Source of the DNA: Zongyangia hominis | Lineage (GTDB): Bacteria > Bacillota > Clostridia > Oscillospirales > Ruminococcaceae | Assembly (NCBI RefSeq): GCF_014385095.1 | Contig: NZ_JACRTC010000002.1 | Coordinates: 186,001-250,000 of the forward strand | DNA: 64,000 bases | Direction: 5' to 3' | Shown here: positions 45,650-54,449 of the stretch, piece by piece | Position numbering within the stretch: position 1 is the first letter of the stretch | How the letters are laid out: each line of letters opens with the position of its first letter | Position numbers and translations under genes: made by a program | The notes under the pieces: generated by a model | What the model was told of the DNA's origin: nothing | What the model saw: the letters and a program-made list of their open reading frames with translations, nothing else | The model's database searches: none

Positions 45650-45928
45650 TTCCAGCTGCCGCTGGAGGTAAACACGCCCTCGACCTACTCCGAACCGCTG
45701 ACCGCTTTGGCACGCGCTGGCGTACAGACGGGACATCGCGCGCGTTCCAGCTGCCGCTGGAGGTAAACGCGCCCTCGGCCTACTCCGAACCGCTGACCGC
45801 TTTGGCACGCGCTGGCGTACAGACGGGACATCGCGCGCGTTCCAGCTGCCGCTGGAGGACATCGCGCTCCCGGCTTACGCCGCGCCGCAGCCTCTCTGGC
45901 ACGCGCTGGCGTTCCGATCAAGCGCGTG
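45650..45928. repeat. 95-bp tandem repeats between T-box terminator and pheS
   Basis: Copies start at 45650, 45745 and 45840. The first two are almost identical and the third has diverged after about 20 bp but keeps TGGCACGCGCTGGCGT. Each starts TTCCAGCTGCCGCTGGAGG, a perfect CCAGC-tgcc-GCTGG hairpin. The array would be transcribed into the pheST leader. Confidence 0.9.
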
Positions 45929-46009
45929 CCCCGCAACCAGCCGCAAAAAGCGAGAGTCATGACCCGCCACACAAGGCAGACAATGAAAAATATAGATGAG
46001 GTGAAACAA

Positions 46010-47029
46010 ATGAAAGAAGCGTTACAATCCATCCGGCAGCAGGCGGAGGAGCTTCTCCACGCCGCGCAGGATATGAAAGAAATCGACGCCCTGCGCGTCC
46101 GGTTTCTGGGCAAGAAGGGGGAGCTGACCGCCATCCTCAAACAGATGGGCAAGCTTTCCGCCGAGGAGCGCCCGGTCATCGGGCAGCTGGCCAACGACGT
46201 CCGCGCCAAAATCGAGGGGGCCATCGCGGCCCGGAACGAGGAGCTCAAGGCCTCCCAGCTCGACCGCCAGCTCGAAAGCGAAAAGCTGGACGTCACCATG
46301 CCGGGCAAACGGCATCCCCTGGGCAAAAAGCACCCCCTGACCCTGGTTCTCGACGAGGTTAAGGAGATCTTCTTAGGCATGGGCTTTGACGTGGCCCAGG
46401 GCCCGGAGGTGGAGCTTGACTACTACAACTTTGAAGCCCTCAACATCCCGAAGAACCATCCGGCCCGGGACACCCAGGACACCTTCTACATCGACGAGAA
46501 CACGGTGCTGCGCACCCAGACTTCCCCGGTGCAGGTGCGTGTGATGGAGAAGCAGAAGCCCCCCATCCGCGTCATCGCCCCCGGACGGGTCTACCGCTCC
46601 GACGCGGTGGACGCCACCCACTCCCCTCTCTTCCATCAGATCGAGGGACTCGTCGTCGATAAGGACGTGACCATGGCCGACCTCAAGGGCACACTGGAAG
46701 TCTTTGTCAAGCGCCTCTACGGGGAGGACAGCGTGGTGCGTTTTCGTCCCCACCACTTCCCCTTCACCGAGCCGTCGGCGGAACTGGACGTCCAGTGCTT
46801 TGCCTGCCATGGCGAGGGCTGCCGGCTGTGTAAGGGCGAGGGCTGGATTGAGTTGTTGGGCTGCGGCATGGTGCACCCCAAGGTGCTCTCCATCTGCGGC
46901 ATCGACCCGGAGGAGTATAGCGGCTTTGCCTTTGGCATGGGCCTCGAGCGCATCGTTATGCGCCGCTTCGGCATCGACGACCTGCGGCTGTTCTATGAAA
47001 ACGACCTGCGCTTCCTCAACCAGTTCTAA
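46010..47029 (+). CDS. pheS: Phenylalanyl-tRNA synthetase alpha subunit
   Basis: 339 residues. Catalytic subunit of the alpha2beta2 synthetase. The N-terminal coiled coil (1-90) is followed by the class II core: motif 1 near [20 protein letters not shown], motif 2 [30 protein letters not shown], and motif 3 [32 protein letters not shown]. The frame continues upstream into the repeat array, but ATG 46010 has GAGGTGAAACAA before it and aligns with the family. Regulated by the Phe T-box. Confidence 0.97.
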   Translation: MKEALQSIRQQAEELLHAAQDMKEIDALRVRFLGKKGELTAILKQMGKLSAEERPVIGQLANDVRAKIEGAIAARNEELKASQLDRQLESEKLDVTMPGKRHPLGKKHPLTLVLDEVKEIFLGMGFDVAQGPEVELDYYNFEALNIPKNHPARDTQDTFYIDENTVLRTQTSPVQVRVMEKQKPPIRVIAPGRVYRSDAVDATHSPLFHQIEGLVVDKDVTMADLKGTLEVFVKRLYGEDSVVRFRPHHFPFTEPSAELDVQCFACHGEGCRLCKGEGWIELLGCGMVHPKVLSICGIDPEEYSGFAFGMGLERIVMRRFGIDDLRLFYENDLRFLNQF

Positions 47030-47119
47030 TAAGTGACTTTCCCCTACGGCCCCAAATTCATCCGCTGGGGTCAAGGTAATATAACAGCCGCTTGCGGTAG
47101 CGGCGGGAATGATGCACAC

Positions 47120-49495
47120 ATGAATTTATCCATGAGATGGTTATCCGACTTTGTCGATATTGACGCAAAACCCCATGATTTCTGCGAGGCGATCACCATG
47201 TCCGGTTCCAAGGTGGAGGGCTATTTCATCGAGGGCAGTGACATTGACAATGTGATCGTCGGCAAGATTCTCTCCATTGAAAAACACCCCGACGCGGACA
47301 AGCTGGTGGTCTGCCAGGTGGATGTGGGGGCCGGCGAGCCCATCCAGATCGTCACCGGCGCCACCAATTTGGTGGAGGGCGACGTGGTCCCCGTGGCCAT
47401 GGACAACTCCACCCTGCCCGGCGGCAAGAAAATCCGCAAGGGCAAGCTGCGCGGCGTCCTCTCCAACGGCATGCTCTGCTCCCTGGGGGAATTGGGACTC
47501 ACCCAGCACGACTTCCCGAATGCCGTGGAGGACGGCATCATGGTCCTGGACGAGGAGAACCTCCGTCTGGGCCAGGACATCCGGGAGGCCATCGGCCTCA
47601 ATGACACCTGCGTAGAGTTTGAGATCACCTCCAACCGCCCCGACTGCTTCTCCATCATCGGCTTGGCCCGGGAGGCGGCTGCCACCTATGACAAACCCCT
47701 CAAGCTCCACACACCGGTAGTCAAGGGAAGCGGCGGCGACATCCACGAGCTGCTCGACGTAGAGGTCAAAAATCCGGAGCTGTGCATGCGCTACATGGCC
47801 CGGATGGTCAAAAACGTGAAAATTGAGCCCTCGCCCCGTTGGATGCGGGAGCGTCTTCGGGCCTGCGGTGTGCGTCCCATCAACAACATCGTGGACATCA
47901 CCAACTACGTCATGCTCGAATACGGCCAACCCATGCACGCCTTTGACTACAAATATGTAAACGGCAAAAAGATCACCGTCCGCACCGCCCAAAACGGCGA
48001 GAAGATCACCACCCTGGACGACGTGGAGCGTGGTCTCGACGAAAGCATGCTGGTCATCGCCGACGAGAAGGGCCCGGTGGCCGTGGCCGGCGTCATGGGC
48101 GGGGAATACTCCGGCATCATGGACGACACCGACACCATCGTCTTCGAGTCCGCCTGTTTTAACGGCGTCAGCGTCCGCCTGACCTCCAAGAAGCTGGCCC
48201 TTCGCACTGAAAGCTCGGGGCGTTATGAAAAGGGCCTCGATCCCTATAACACCCTGCCGGCGGTGGAGCGGGCCTGCGAACTCGTGGAGCTGCTGGGCGC
48301 CGGTGAAGTGGTGGACGGCGTTATCGACGTGGACAACTCCGACAAAGCGCTCCGCCGCATCCCCCTGGAACCCGACTGGATCAACCGTTTCCTCGGCATC
48401 GAAATCTCCCGGGAGCGGATGGTGCAGATTCTCGAGAAGATCGGCTGTGTCATGGAGGGCGACGACATCGTCATCCCCAGCTTCCGCCCCGATTTGGAGC
48501 ACAAGGCCGACATCTCCGAGGAGATCGCCCGGTTCTACGGCTACGACAAAATCCCCGTCACCGCCATCCGCGGCACGGCCCAGGGCCATCTGACCGACCT
48601 GCAGAAGTTCGAGCGCACGGTGAGCGACACCCTGCTGGCTCAGGGTCTCTATGAGATCATGACCTATTCCTTCATCAGTCCCAAGTACTACGACAAAATC
48701 AGGCTCCCGGCGGAGAGTCCCCTGCGCCAATGCGTCACCATCCAAAACCCCTTGGGTGAGGACACCAGCGTCATGCGCACCACCACCCTGCCTTCTATGC
48801 TGGAAATTCTGGCGAAAAACTATAATAACCGCAACGAAAGCGCCGCCTTCTTCGAGATTTCCCCCGAGTATATCCCCACCGACGGCCCCCTGCCGGACGA
48901 AAACTCCCAGGTGACCCTGGGGATGTATGGAGAAGCCTATGACTTCTTCTCCCTCAAGGGCGTGGTGGAAGAACTTCTGCATGTCCTGGACATCGAGGAC
49001 TACGACGTGGAGGCTGTCAGCGACAACCCCACCTTCCACCCCGGGCGCTGCGCCAAAATCTCCAAGGACGGCCGGGAAATCGGCGTGCTGGGCGAGGTGC
49101 ATCCGCTCGTACTGCAAAACTACGGCATCGGCGTCAAGGCCTATGCCGCCAAGCTGAGCGCCGGCGCCCTGTTTGATCTGCGCTGTGCCGACAAGCACTT
49201 CACTCCCCTGCCCAAGTATCCGGCCACGGCCCGGGACATCGCGGTCCTGTGCGACGACGCGCTGCCGGTGCTCACCATGAAAAAGGCTATCCAGAAAGCC
49301 GCGGGCCGCATTTTAGAGCAGGTTTCCCTTTTCGACGTCTATAAGGGCAAACAAGTCCCCGAGGGCAAGAAGAGCGTGGCGTGGAGCCTCTCCTTCCGGG
49401 CGGCCGACCGCACCCTCACCGACGAGGAGACCGACCGGGCCATGAAGAAGGTCCTCAAAGCACTCGACGAGTTGGGCGCCACCCTGCGTGCCTGA
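47120..49495 (+). CDS. pheT: Phenylalanyl-tRNA synthetase beta subunit
   Basis: 791 residues, normal size. MNLSMRWLSDFVDI starts the family. A tRNA-binding OB domain (about 40-150: VGKILSIEKHPDADKLVVCQVDVG), the B3/B4 editing domain, B5, and the C-terminal anticodon-binding FDX-ACB domain (PLPKYPATARDIAVLCDDALPV...LSFRAADRTLTDEETDRAM) are in order. The ribosome binding site before ATG 47120 is weak (GGGAATGATG), suggesting dependence on pheS translation 90 nt upstream. It forms an operon with pheS. Confidence 0.97.
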   Translation: MNLSMRWLSDFVDIDAKPHDFCEAITMSGSKVEGYFIEGSDIDNVIVGKILSIEKHPDADKLVVCQVDVGAGEPIQIVTGATNLVEGDVVPVAMDNSTLPGGKKIRKGKLRGVLSNGMLCSLGELGLTQHDFPNAVEDGIMVLDEENLRLGQDIREAIGLNDTCVEFEITSNRPDCFSIIGLAREAAATYDKPLKLHTPVVKGSGGDIHELLDVEVKNPELCMRYMARMVKNVKIEPSPRWMRERLRACGVRPINNIVDITNYVMLEYGQPMHAFDYKYVNGKKITVRTAQNGEKITTLDDVERGLDESMLVIADEKGPVAVAGVMGGEYSGIMDDTDTIVFESACFNGVSVRLTSKKLALRTESSGRYEKGLDPYNTLPAVERACELVELLGAGEVVDGVIDVDNSDKALRRIPLEPDWINRFLGIEISRERMVQILEKIGCVMEGDDIVIPSFRPDLEHKADISEEIARFYGYDKIPVTAIRGTAQGHLTDLQKFERTVSDTLLAQGLYEIMTYSFISPKYYDKIRLPAESPLRQCVTIQNPLGEDTSVMRTTTLPSMLEILAKNYNNRNESAAFFEISPEYIPTDGPLPDENSQVTLGMYGEAYDFFSLKGVVEELLHVLDIEDYDVEAVSDNPTFHPGRCAKISKDGREIGVLGEVHPLVLQNYGIGVKAYAAKLSAGALFDLRCADKHFTPLPKYPATARDIAVLCDDALPVLTMKKAIQKAAGRILEQVSLFDVYKGKQVPEGKKSVAWSLSFRAADRTLTDEETDRAMKKVLKALDELGATLRA

Positions 49496-49560
49496 GGTCC
49501 GAAACCTATCCGCCGCCACCGGTCACCACAAAATTTGAAATAGGATTTATGAACTTCGAC

Positions 49561-49589
49561 TTGATAATTACCCAAGAATGGTGTATGCT
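49561..49589 (+). promoter_or_regulatory. Promoter of ireB
   Basis: TTGATA (49561-49566), 17-bp spacer, TATGCT (49584-49589). The leader is only about 15 nt. Confidence 0.6.
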
Positions 49590-49610
49590 AGTTTACAAAG
49601 AGGTGGTATC

Positions 49611-49856
49611 ATGCACGAACCGACAATATCGTTTTCAATTCATGAGGATAAGGAAAAGGAAATCAAACAGATACTGACGTCTGTGTACGATGCTTTGCGC
49701 CAAAAGGGCTATAATCCCATCAATCAGATTGTGGGATATATTCTCTCCGAGGACCCGACCTATATCACGACCCACAACAACGCGCGGAGCCTCATCCGCC
49801 GGGTGGACCGGGACGAACTGTTGCAGCTTTTGGTCAAATCCTACTTGAATGATTAA
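49611..49856 (+). CDS. ireB: IreB family regulatory phosphoprotein (UPF0297/DUF965)
   Basis: 81 residues. In Enterococcus IreB is a substrate of the Ser/Thr kinase IreK and tunes cephalosporin resistance. The family block [64 protein letters not shown] is fully kept. AGAGGTGGTATC precedes ATG 49611. In many Firmicutes it sits with ruvX and DUF1292 genes, but here it stands alone behind pheT with its own promoter and terminator. Confidence 0.95.
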   Translation: MHEPTISFSIHEDKEKEIKQILTSVYDALRQKGYNPINQIVGYILSEDPTYITTHNNARSLIRRVDRDELLQLLVKSYLND

Positions 49857-49874
49857 ACGCAAACGATATGAGAT

Positions 49875-49909
49875 AAAACCGCAGCCGAGGTTTTCCCGGC
49901 TGCGGTTTA
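49875..49909 (+). terminator. Terminator of ireB
   Basis: AAACCGCAGCCG with CGGCTGCGGTTT, then ATTTCG. The U tract is short. Confidence 0.7.
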
Positions 49910-49936
49910 TTTCGTCCGATCCTCTGAGACCCTTCC

Positions 49937-49965
49937 TTTACTTGCCCCCAAAAATATGGTAAAAT
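49937..49965 (+). promoter_or_regulatory. Promoter of the 50049/50375 gene pair
   Basis: TTTACT (49937-49942), 17-bp spacer, TAAAAT (49960-49965). Confidence 0.6.
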
Positions 49966-50048
49966 ATGAATCTAACGAAGATTTCACCGTATACTTTTGA
50001 CGCAGATGCGTATTACAAAGATAGAAACGACCTGAGGAGGTATATATT

Positions 50049-50357
50049 ATGGCGCAAGACAAACAGCAGTTTCTGACATACAAAGGGCGGCCGCTGGTGC
50101 GCAGCGGAAAAACCCTCTATTACGGCAGCATGTCCGACGAGAGCGTCGTTATGCTTCAAATTCTCTCCACCAAAGAGGAGGAAGGCATGGACATGGCCAG
50201 CCGCGTTTCGGTGCAGATGATCAGCACCGACACCACCAAAAGCCCGGCCGAGCGCATTCTCAAAAAGAGCGAGCAGGACGGACTCTATAACGCGTTGGAC
50301 ATCGCCAGCATCTGGCTGGACCGTCTGGACAAACAAAACGCGGCCCAGAGTGAATAA
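50049..50357 (+). CDS. Conserved protein of unknown function
   Basis: 102 residues, soluble, no signal peptide. It begins with QQFLTYKGRPLVRSGKTLYYGSMSDESVVMLQILSTK and ends KKSEQDGLYNALDIASIWLDRL. The look is of a compact beta-rich domain followed by a C-terminal helix. I recall similar uncharacterised proteins in Clostridia but no functional name. GAGGAGGTATATATT precedes ATG 50049. It is 17 nt upstream of the amidohydrolase and probably co-transcribed. Confidence 0.75.
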   Translation: MAQDKQQFLTYKGRPLVRSGKTLYYGSMSDESVVMLQILSTKEEEGMDMASRVSVQMISTDTTKSPAERILKKSEQDGLYNALDIASIWLDRLDKQNAAQSE

Positions 50358-50374
50358 CGGAAAGGATGAGCATC

Positions 50375-51568
50375 GTGAATGACATCTACGCGCGCCTCAT
50401 GGAGCACATGCAGGACCATCCCGTCATCAACACCCATTCCCACAGCCTGCCCACCGTCGACGGAAGCGACATGACGCTGGATGCCATGCTCACCTCCACC
50501 TATATGGGTTGGAAGGCACTGTGCGCGGCAAACTACGCCGACAAGGACGCCTTTGTACGGGATGTGCGGTTTAATTCCTATTTTACCTATTTTCAAAAAT
50601 CCCTCCAAACCCTCTACGACATTGACGCGCCTCTCTCCGGCGCCACCTGGGAGCTTTTTAGCGATAAAATCGCCCAGGCCTACGGAAATGAGCATCACCG
50701 CACCGATGTGCTGCGGAAGGTGTGCCGCTATGAAAAGGTCATTGTGGACTCCTATTGGAACCCCGGTGAAATCCAGGGCTTCGGTGGCATGATGACGGCG
50801 GCCTACCGCATCAATATGTATCTTTTCGGCTACAACAAGACCGCGGTGGACCACAAGGGAAAGAATCCCTTTCAAGTCTACGGCTGGCCCGACGCCCCCA
50901 CCCTGGACGACTACGTGGCCCTCATGCGCCGGCAGATCGGGCTTAAACTGGACGAGGGCTGCGTCGCCATCAAGGCGGGCTGCGCCTACGACCGGGGCCT
51001 GGATTTCATGCCCACAACCAAGGAGGAGGCCGCGCGGGGCTATCAAAACCCCAATGCCACCCCGGAGGAAATCAAGGCGTTTCAGGACTATATCTTTGAC
51101 CAAATCTGCAAATACGCGGCGGAGCGGGACGTGCCGGTCCAGTGCCATACCGGGCTTGCCCGGCTCAATAAGTCCAACGCCATGTGGCTCAAACCCGTCA
51201 TCGACCAGAATCCGGACACCCGCTTTGTCATCTTCCACGGCAGCTATCCCTGGATGGACGACGTGTTGGCGCTCGTCCACAACTACCCCAACGTTTACCC
51301 CGACCTGTGCTGGATGCCCATCCTCTCCCCCAGCGCCACCGAGCGCTTCTTAGAGGAACTGCTGGAAGTGGGCAACGCCTCCAAGATCTGCTGGGGCTGC
51401 GACACCTGGATGGCGGAGGACAGCTTCGGCGCATTGCTGGCGGCCCGCCATGTCTTTGCCAAGCTCTTTGCCCGCAAGGTAAGCGAAGGCTGCATGACCG
51501 AGGAAGAGGCCAAAGGTCTCATTAGCGACATCCTGTATTATAACGCCAAGAAAATTTATGGATTTTAA
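50375..51568 (+). CDS. Amidohydrolase-superfamily protein (PF04909-like)
   Basis: 397 residues. TIM-barrel metal hydrolase features: HPVINTHSHS near the N-terminus (H-x-H metal ligands), GCVAIKAGCAYDRG in the middle, VQCHTGLARLNKSN, RFVIFHGSYPWMDD and ICWGCDTWMAED (final Asp). It resembles uronate-isomerase or decarboxylase-like members of the superfamily; the substrate is unknown. GTG 50375 was preferred because AAAGG lies 9 nt upstream. The in-frame ATG at 50366 overlaps that site. It is co-transcribed with the preceding 102-residue gene. Confidence 0.85.
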   Translation: MNDIYARLMEHMQDHPVINTHSHSLPTVDGSDMTLDAMLTSTYMGWKALCAANYADKDAFVRDVRFNSYFTYFQKSLQTLYDIDAPLSGATWELFSDKIAQAYGNEHHRTDVLRKVCRYEKVIVDSYWNPGEIQGFGGMMTAAYRINMYLFGYNKTAVDHKGKNPFQVYGWPDAPTLDDYVALMRRQIGLKLDEGCVAIKAGCAYDRGLDFMPTTKEEAARGYQNPNATPEEIKAFQDYIFDQICKYAAERDVPVQCHTGLARLNKSNAMWLKPVIDQNPDTRFVIFHGSYPWMDDVLALVHNYPNVYPDLCWMPILSPSATERFLEELLEVGNASKICWGCDTWMAEDSFGALLAARHVFAKLFARKVSEGCMTEEEAKGLISDILYYNAKKIYGF

Positions 51569-51577
51569 AAAACACTG

Positions 51578-51610
51578 AAAAAGCGGCCGGAAGATTCCGG
51601 CCGCTTTTTT
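51578..51610 (+). terminator. Terminator of the amidohydrolase gene
   Basis: AAAAAGCGGCCGG-aagatt-CCGGCCGCTTTTTT. Confidence 0.92.
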
Positions 51611-51629
51611 GCGTTTGTTCGTACCGATA

Positions 51630-51790
51630 AAGCCATACCCATGAAATCCCCATCGCGCTCTTCCCCCCCTTGCGCAAACGATAGCCTTTGGCCTATCGTT
51701 TTATTGCCGCGCCATAAAAAATCATTGCGCAAGGCATCCGTGCACTCCACGCTCCTCCTCTTTCACAAAAAATAGCCTTTGGCAATTTTT
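51630..51790. repeat. Two diverged copies of the dispersed GCGC...GGCATCCG element
   Basis: Shares GCGCAAGGCATCCG, CTCC...CTC and CAAAAAATAG blocks with 60983-61154 and 30233-30289. The motif ATAGCCTTTGGC occurs twice, 92 bp apart (51681 and 51773). AACGATAG...CTATCGTT forms a hairpin at 51678-51702. Confidence 0.55.
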
Positions 51791-51852
51791 TATGAAATTC
51801 ACTTTTTCGGATACAATAATACAAATTTCATTTTTTGAAATGAGGGTATGGA

Positions 51853-52392
51853 TTGTTCACCATTGTGATTGTAGGAAAAAAATCCGACAAAAAGACGGTC
51901 AGGTTCCTCATGCACGCCCTTTCCCCCAAGTTTTCCCTGCTCTTTCTAGACGGGGACAAGGTGACCGGCGATCCCGGCGGACACTACGACTTTCTGATTT
52001 ACGAAACGGAAAAGCTCATCCCCGTGGACTGCGAAAATTCGCTCATTATTTTCAAAAGCCACGCGGCGCCGGTGGAAACCCACGGCCCCTTTGACGGATG
52101 CTACGCCGTGGTGGACTCCGACGACGAGGACGCGGCCAGCCTGGTCCAAAAGCTGGGGCTCATGGTCATCACTTGCGGGCTGTCCTCGAAAGACACCTTT
52201 ACCTATTCCAGCTTTACTTCCGATAGCTCCGTCGTCTGTTTGCAGCGCTCTATCCCTTTCTGTGGGCGGCAGATCGAACCCTTTGAGCTACCCACCGATA
52301 TGGGCAATCCCTTTGACCGCTATCTGACGCTGGTGGTGTGCTGTATCCTCGCCCTCTCAGGACACACCCATTTTATCGAAGAACTGACATGA
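51853..52392 (+). CDS. Hypothetical protein
   Basis: 179 residues, no membrane segment or signal. It alternates beta strands and helices (FTIVIVGKKSDKKTVRFLMHAL, YDFLIYETEKLIPVDCENSLIIFK, YAVVDSDDEDAASLVQKLGLMVITCGLSSKDTFTYSSFTSDSSVVCLQRSI). The segment ITCGLSSKDTFTYSS recalls part of Mur-ligase-like proteins, but no ATP loop is present, so no function is assigned. The start is TTG 51853, 6 nt from GAGGG. It stands alone, with no clear terminator, upstream of the SASP gene. Confidence 0.65.
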   Translation: MFTIVIVGKKSDKKTVRFLMHALSPKFSLLFLDGDKVTGDPGGHYDFLIYETEKLIPVDCENSLIIFKSHAAPVETHGPFDGCYAVVDSDDEDAASLVQKLGLMVITCGLSSKDTFTYSSFTSDSSVVCLQRSIPFCGRQIEPFELPTDMGNPFDRYLTLVVCCILALSGHTHFIEELT

Positions 52393-52545
52393 GCCGGGCA
52401 AGGAATTCCAACTTGTTTCCCCAAAAACATCAAAAAAGCGAGGCGGAATTTACCACTCATATATGAAGCCCTTCGGACTACAATAATACTGCAAACGCAA
52501 TCAAGTAATGAATCCCCAAAACATTGAACAGGAGTGTAATTAATT

Positions 52546-52737
52546 ATGTCTAGTAACAAAATTGTTGTTCCCCAGGCCAGAGAGGCTATGGATCGTTTCA
52601 AAATGGAAGCTGCAAACGAAGTTGGCGTGAACCTGAAACAGGGTTACAACGGCGACCTGACCTCCAAACAGGCTGGTAGCGTTGGCGGCCAGATGGTCAA
52701 AAAGATGATCGAAGCTTACGAGAACTCCGTGAAATAA
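52546..52737 (+). CDS. Alpha/beta-type small acid-soluble spore protein
   Basis: 63 residues. Coats and protects spore DNA and is degraded at germination by the GPR protease. Both family signatures are present: FKMEAANEVGVNLKQGYNGDLTSKQAGSVGGQMVKKMI. The GPR cleavage region corresponds to MEAANEVG. AACAGGAGTGTAATTAATT precedes ATG 52546. A CATAT/CAATAATA pair about 60-90 nt upstream could be a sigmaG promoter, by motif only. It confirms an endospore former. Confidence 0.96.
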   Translation: MSSNKIVVPQAREAMDRFKMEAANEVGVNLKQGYNGDLTSKQAGSVGGQMVKKMIEAYENSVK

Positions 52738-52753
52738 CTTTCCCCTCTAAATA

Positions 52754-52785
52754 AAAGCGGGACGCCAATCGGCGTCCCGTTTTTA
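52754..52785 (+). terminator. Terminator of the SASP gene
   Basis: CGGGACGCC-aatc-GGCGTCCCG followed by TTTTTA. It is also placed to end the convergent gene at 52803. Confidence 0.88.
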
Positions 52786-52802
52786 CATATTCGTTTGTTC
52801 TG

Positions 52803-53414
52803 CTAACGGTAATCGGCAGGCCCTTCCGGCGGTTCTGGCGTACGAGCTTGCGGCGCGTCCGGCGCCGCTGGCGCATCATAGGAGTAAGCTGGCGGCTCTG
52901 AGGCGGGCGCCTGGGGCGCCACTGGCACCGCTGCCTCTTTCTGGGCATAGGGTGCATAGGCGGGCGCCTTCTTTCCTGTGGCCGAAGCCGGTTTGGCTTT
53001 CGGGCCGCGTGTGAAGGCGCTTCCGATGGAAAAAGCGGAAAAGGCAAGCACTGCCAAGCCGATGGCGAGAACGACGGCGCCGCCCACCTTGGCGGTTTTC
53101 TGAATCAGATCGTTGGTGGCGTTCACCTGGATGGACATGGCCTGGTGAAGAGCGTTCTCCGACTGTACGACCACGCCCATGGCATGATTGATCTCGTTGA
53201 GCTCTTCCACTGCGGTCTTTACCCCATCATAGACATAGGTATAAAAATCCCCGCCAAAGGCTGCCGGATTAGCACTGTACCGTCCCGGTGTATACTGCAG
53301 ATTGCTGGCGGGTACCACATAGGAGATCGGTTTCTCGTTCATGAGCATGACGCCCAGCGCGATGGTGGCAATGCCGATGAGAGCCGTGATAATGGACATG
53401 ATTTTTTTGAGCAT
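52803..53414 (-). CDS. Membrane protein with a proline/alanine-rich cytoplasmic tail
   Basis: 203 residues. Helix 1 is MSIITALIGIATIALGVMLM. An extracytoplasmic domain (about 25-100) contains a helical segment with N and Q. Helix 2 is VGGAVVLAIGLAVLAFSAFSIG. A disordered tail (about 135-203) is rich in A, P, K and Y. GGGAGGAAAAGACA precedes ATG 53414. I do not recognise the family. The layout suggests a small bitopic or hairpin membrane protein. It has its own unit, convergent with the SASP gene. Confidence 0.7.
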   Translation of the reverse strand: MLKKIMSIITALIGIATIALGVMLMNEKPISYVVPASNLQYTPGRYSANPAAFGGDFYTYVYDGVKTAVEELNEINHAMGVVVQSENALHQAMSIQVNATNDLIQKTAKVGGAVVLAIGLAVLAFSAFSIGSAFTRGPKAKPASATGKKAPAYAPYAQKEAAVPVAPQAPASEPPAYSYDAPAAPDAPQARTPEPPEGPADYR

Positions 53415-53540
53415 TGTCTTTTCCTCCCTTACAAAAACATCCATACTTTCTATTAATTATACCTCTTGAACCCATCTGTCCACAAGCAATTAATCGACAA
53501 AACCCAACAAAATTTTCCAATGATCTTTGGCAACATAGGC

Positions 53541-53572
53541 AAAAAAGGACGGCGCCACAGACGCCGTCCTTC
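53541..53572 (-). terminator. Terminator of the fumarase beta gene
   Basis: AAGGACGGCG with CGCCGTCCTT. On the minus strand it is followed by TTTTTTGCC. Confidence 0.85.
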
Positions 53573-53592
53573 TGCAACCTTTAAATATGATT

Positions 53593-54159
53593 TCACACCG
53601 CCGGGTGGGAAGCCAGATAACCGGCGCGGCCCGCTGCGAAGATATTGCCTCCGCCGCAGTCGGCCGCCACCACCAGCGGAAAGTCCCGGACTGTGAGCCT
53701 TTTGACCGATTCGCAGCCCAGGTCGTCGAAGGCTACCACCTCGCTTGCTTCGATGGAGGCTGCGGCCAGCGCCCCGGCACCTCCCAGCGCGCAGAGGTAC
53801 ACACCCCGGTTGCGCACCACCGCATCATAAACCGCCTGACTGCGGGGGCCCTTGCCGATCATACAGACCAGCCCCAGGTCCATCAGCCGAGGCGCATAGG
53901 GGTCCATCCGGGAGGAGGTGGTGGGCCCACACGAGCCGATGGGTCTTCCTTCGGGCGCGGGGGTGGGACCGGCATAGTAGATAGCGGCGTCGGTCAAATC
54001 CACCGGCAGAGGCCTGCCCTCGTCGAGCAGGGCGAAAAAACGTTTATGAGCCGCATCACGGGCCGTATAGATGGTGCCAGACAAAAGCACCCGGTCAAAC
54101 ACCCGAAGCTCCGGCGCCGTTTGGCGAAGCTGTTGTGTCGTGAGATTCCATTCTTTCAT
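53593..54159 (-). CDS. Class I fumarate hydratase (or tartrate dehydratase) beta subunit
   Basis: 188 residues. Corresponds to the C-terminal (beta) part of the [4Fe-4S] fumarase. Visible blocks are VLLSGTIYTARDAAHKRF, GRPIGSCGPTTSSRMDPYAPRLM, MIGKGPRSQAVYDAVVRNRGVYLCALGGAGALAA and LGCESVKRLTVRDFPLVVAADCGGGNIF. In two-subunit enzymes the alpha gene lies directly upstream, but none is seen within this window. GGAGGAATCGGA precedes ATG 54159. It could pair with an alpha subunit encoded elsewhere. L-tartrate dehydratase is the main alternative. Confidence 0.9.
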   Translation of the reverse strand: MKEWNLTTQQLRQTAPELRVFDRVLLSGTIYTARDAAHKRFFALLDEGRPLPVDLTDAAIYYAGPTPAPEGRPIGSCGPTTSSRMDPYAPRLMDLGLVCMIGKGPRSQAVYDAVVRNRGVYLCALGGAGALAAASIEASEVVAFDDLGCESVKRLTVRDFPLVVAADCGGGNIFAAGRAGYLASHPAV

Positions 54160-54251
54160 TCCGATTCCTCCTGGTTTCCCCTATGGGGCTTTTCATCGCT
54201 CAGCACAAAGCAGGAAGGAAGCTTCCTTCCTCCCTGCCCTTTTGTTTGTAA

Positions 54252-54449
54252 TTATCGTCCGCCGAGCATCTGCCACAGCTTTTTAATAAGACCGTGTATG
54301 CCGTATTCCCGACGGCCGGCCGGTGTCTGCCACTGAAGCTTTGTTTCCAGCTTTACCACGTGCTCTCGAGGCAAAACATCCGGCTGGAGAGCCGCTTTCG
54401 TTTGATGAGGCGCGCCGCCTTTCTCTTCCTCAGAGGGTGGCGGCGTCAC
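54252..54449 (-). CDS. Possible small protein overlapping the end of the divIVA-like gene
   Basis: 65 codons from GTG 54449, overlapping the stop of the DivIVA-like gene by 20 nt in another frame. The C-terminal half is plausible protein (TPAGRREYGIHGLIKKLWQMLGGR, an amphipathic basic helix). The N-terminal half is rich in P, E and K. Only a poor ribosome binding site exists, so it would depend on coupling. The palindrome AGGAAGGAAGCTTCCTTCCT at 54210-54229 follows. I do not recognise it. Confidence 0.4.
   Translation of the reverse strand: MTPPPSEEEKGGAPHQTKAALQPDVLPREHVVKLETKLQWQTPAGRREYGIHGLIKKLWQMLGGR

Noticed and set aside
47141..49198. 685-codon minus-strand open frame opposite pheT
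   Set aside because: It is the antisense shadow of a GC-rich gene: pheT on plus is certain and the antisense product is His/Gly/Val-rich without recognisable motifs.
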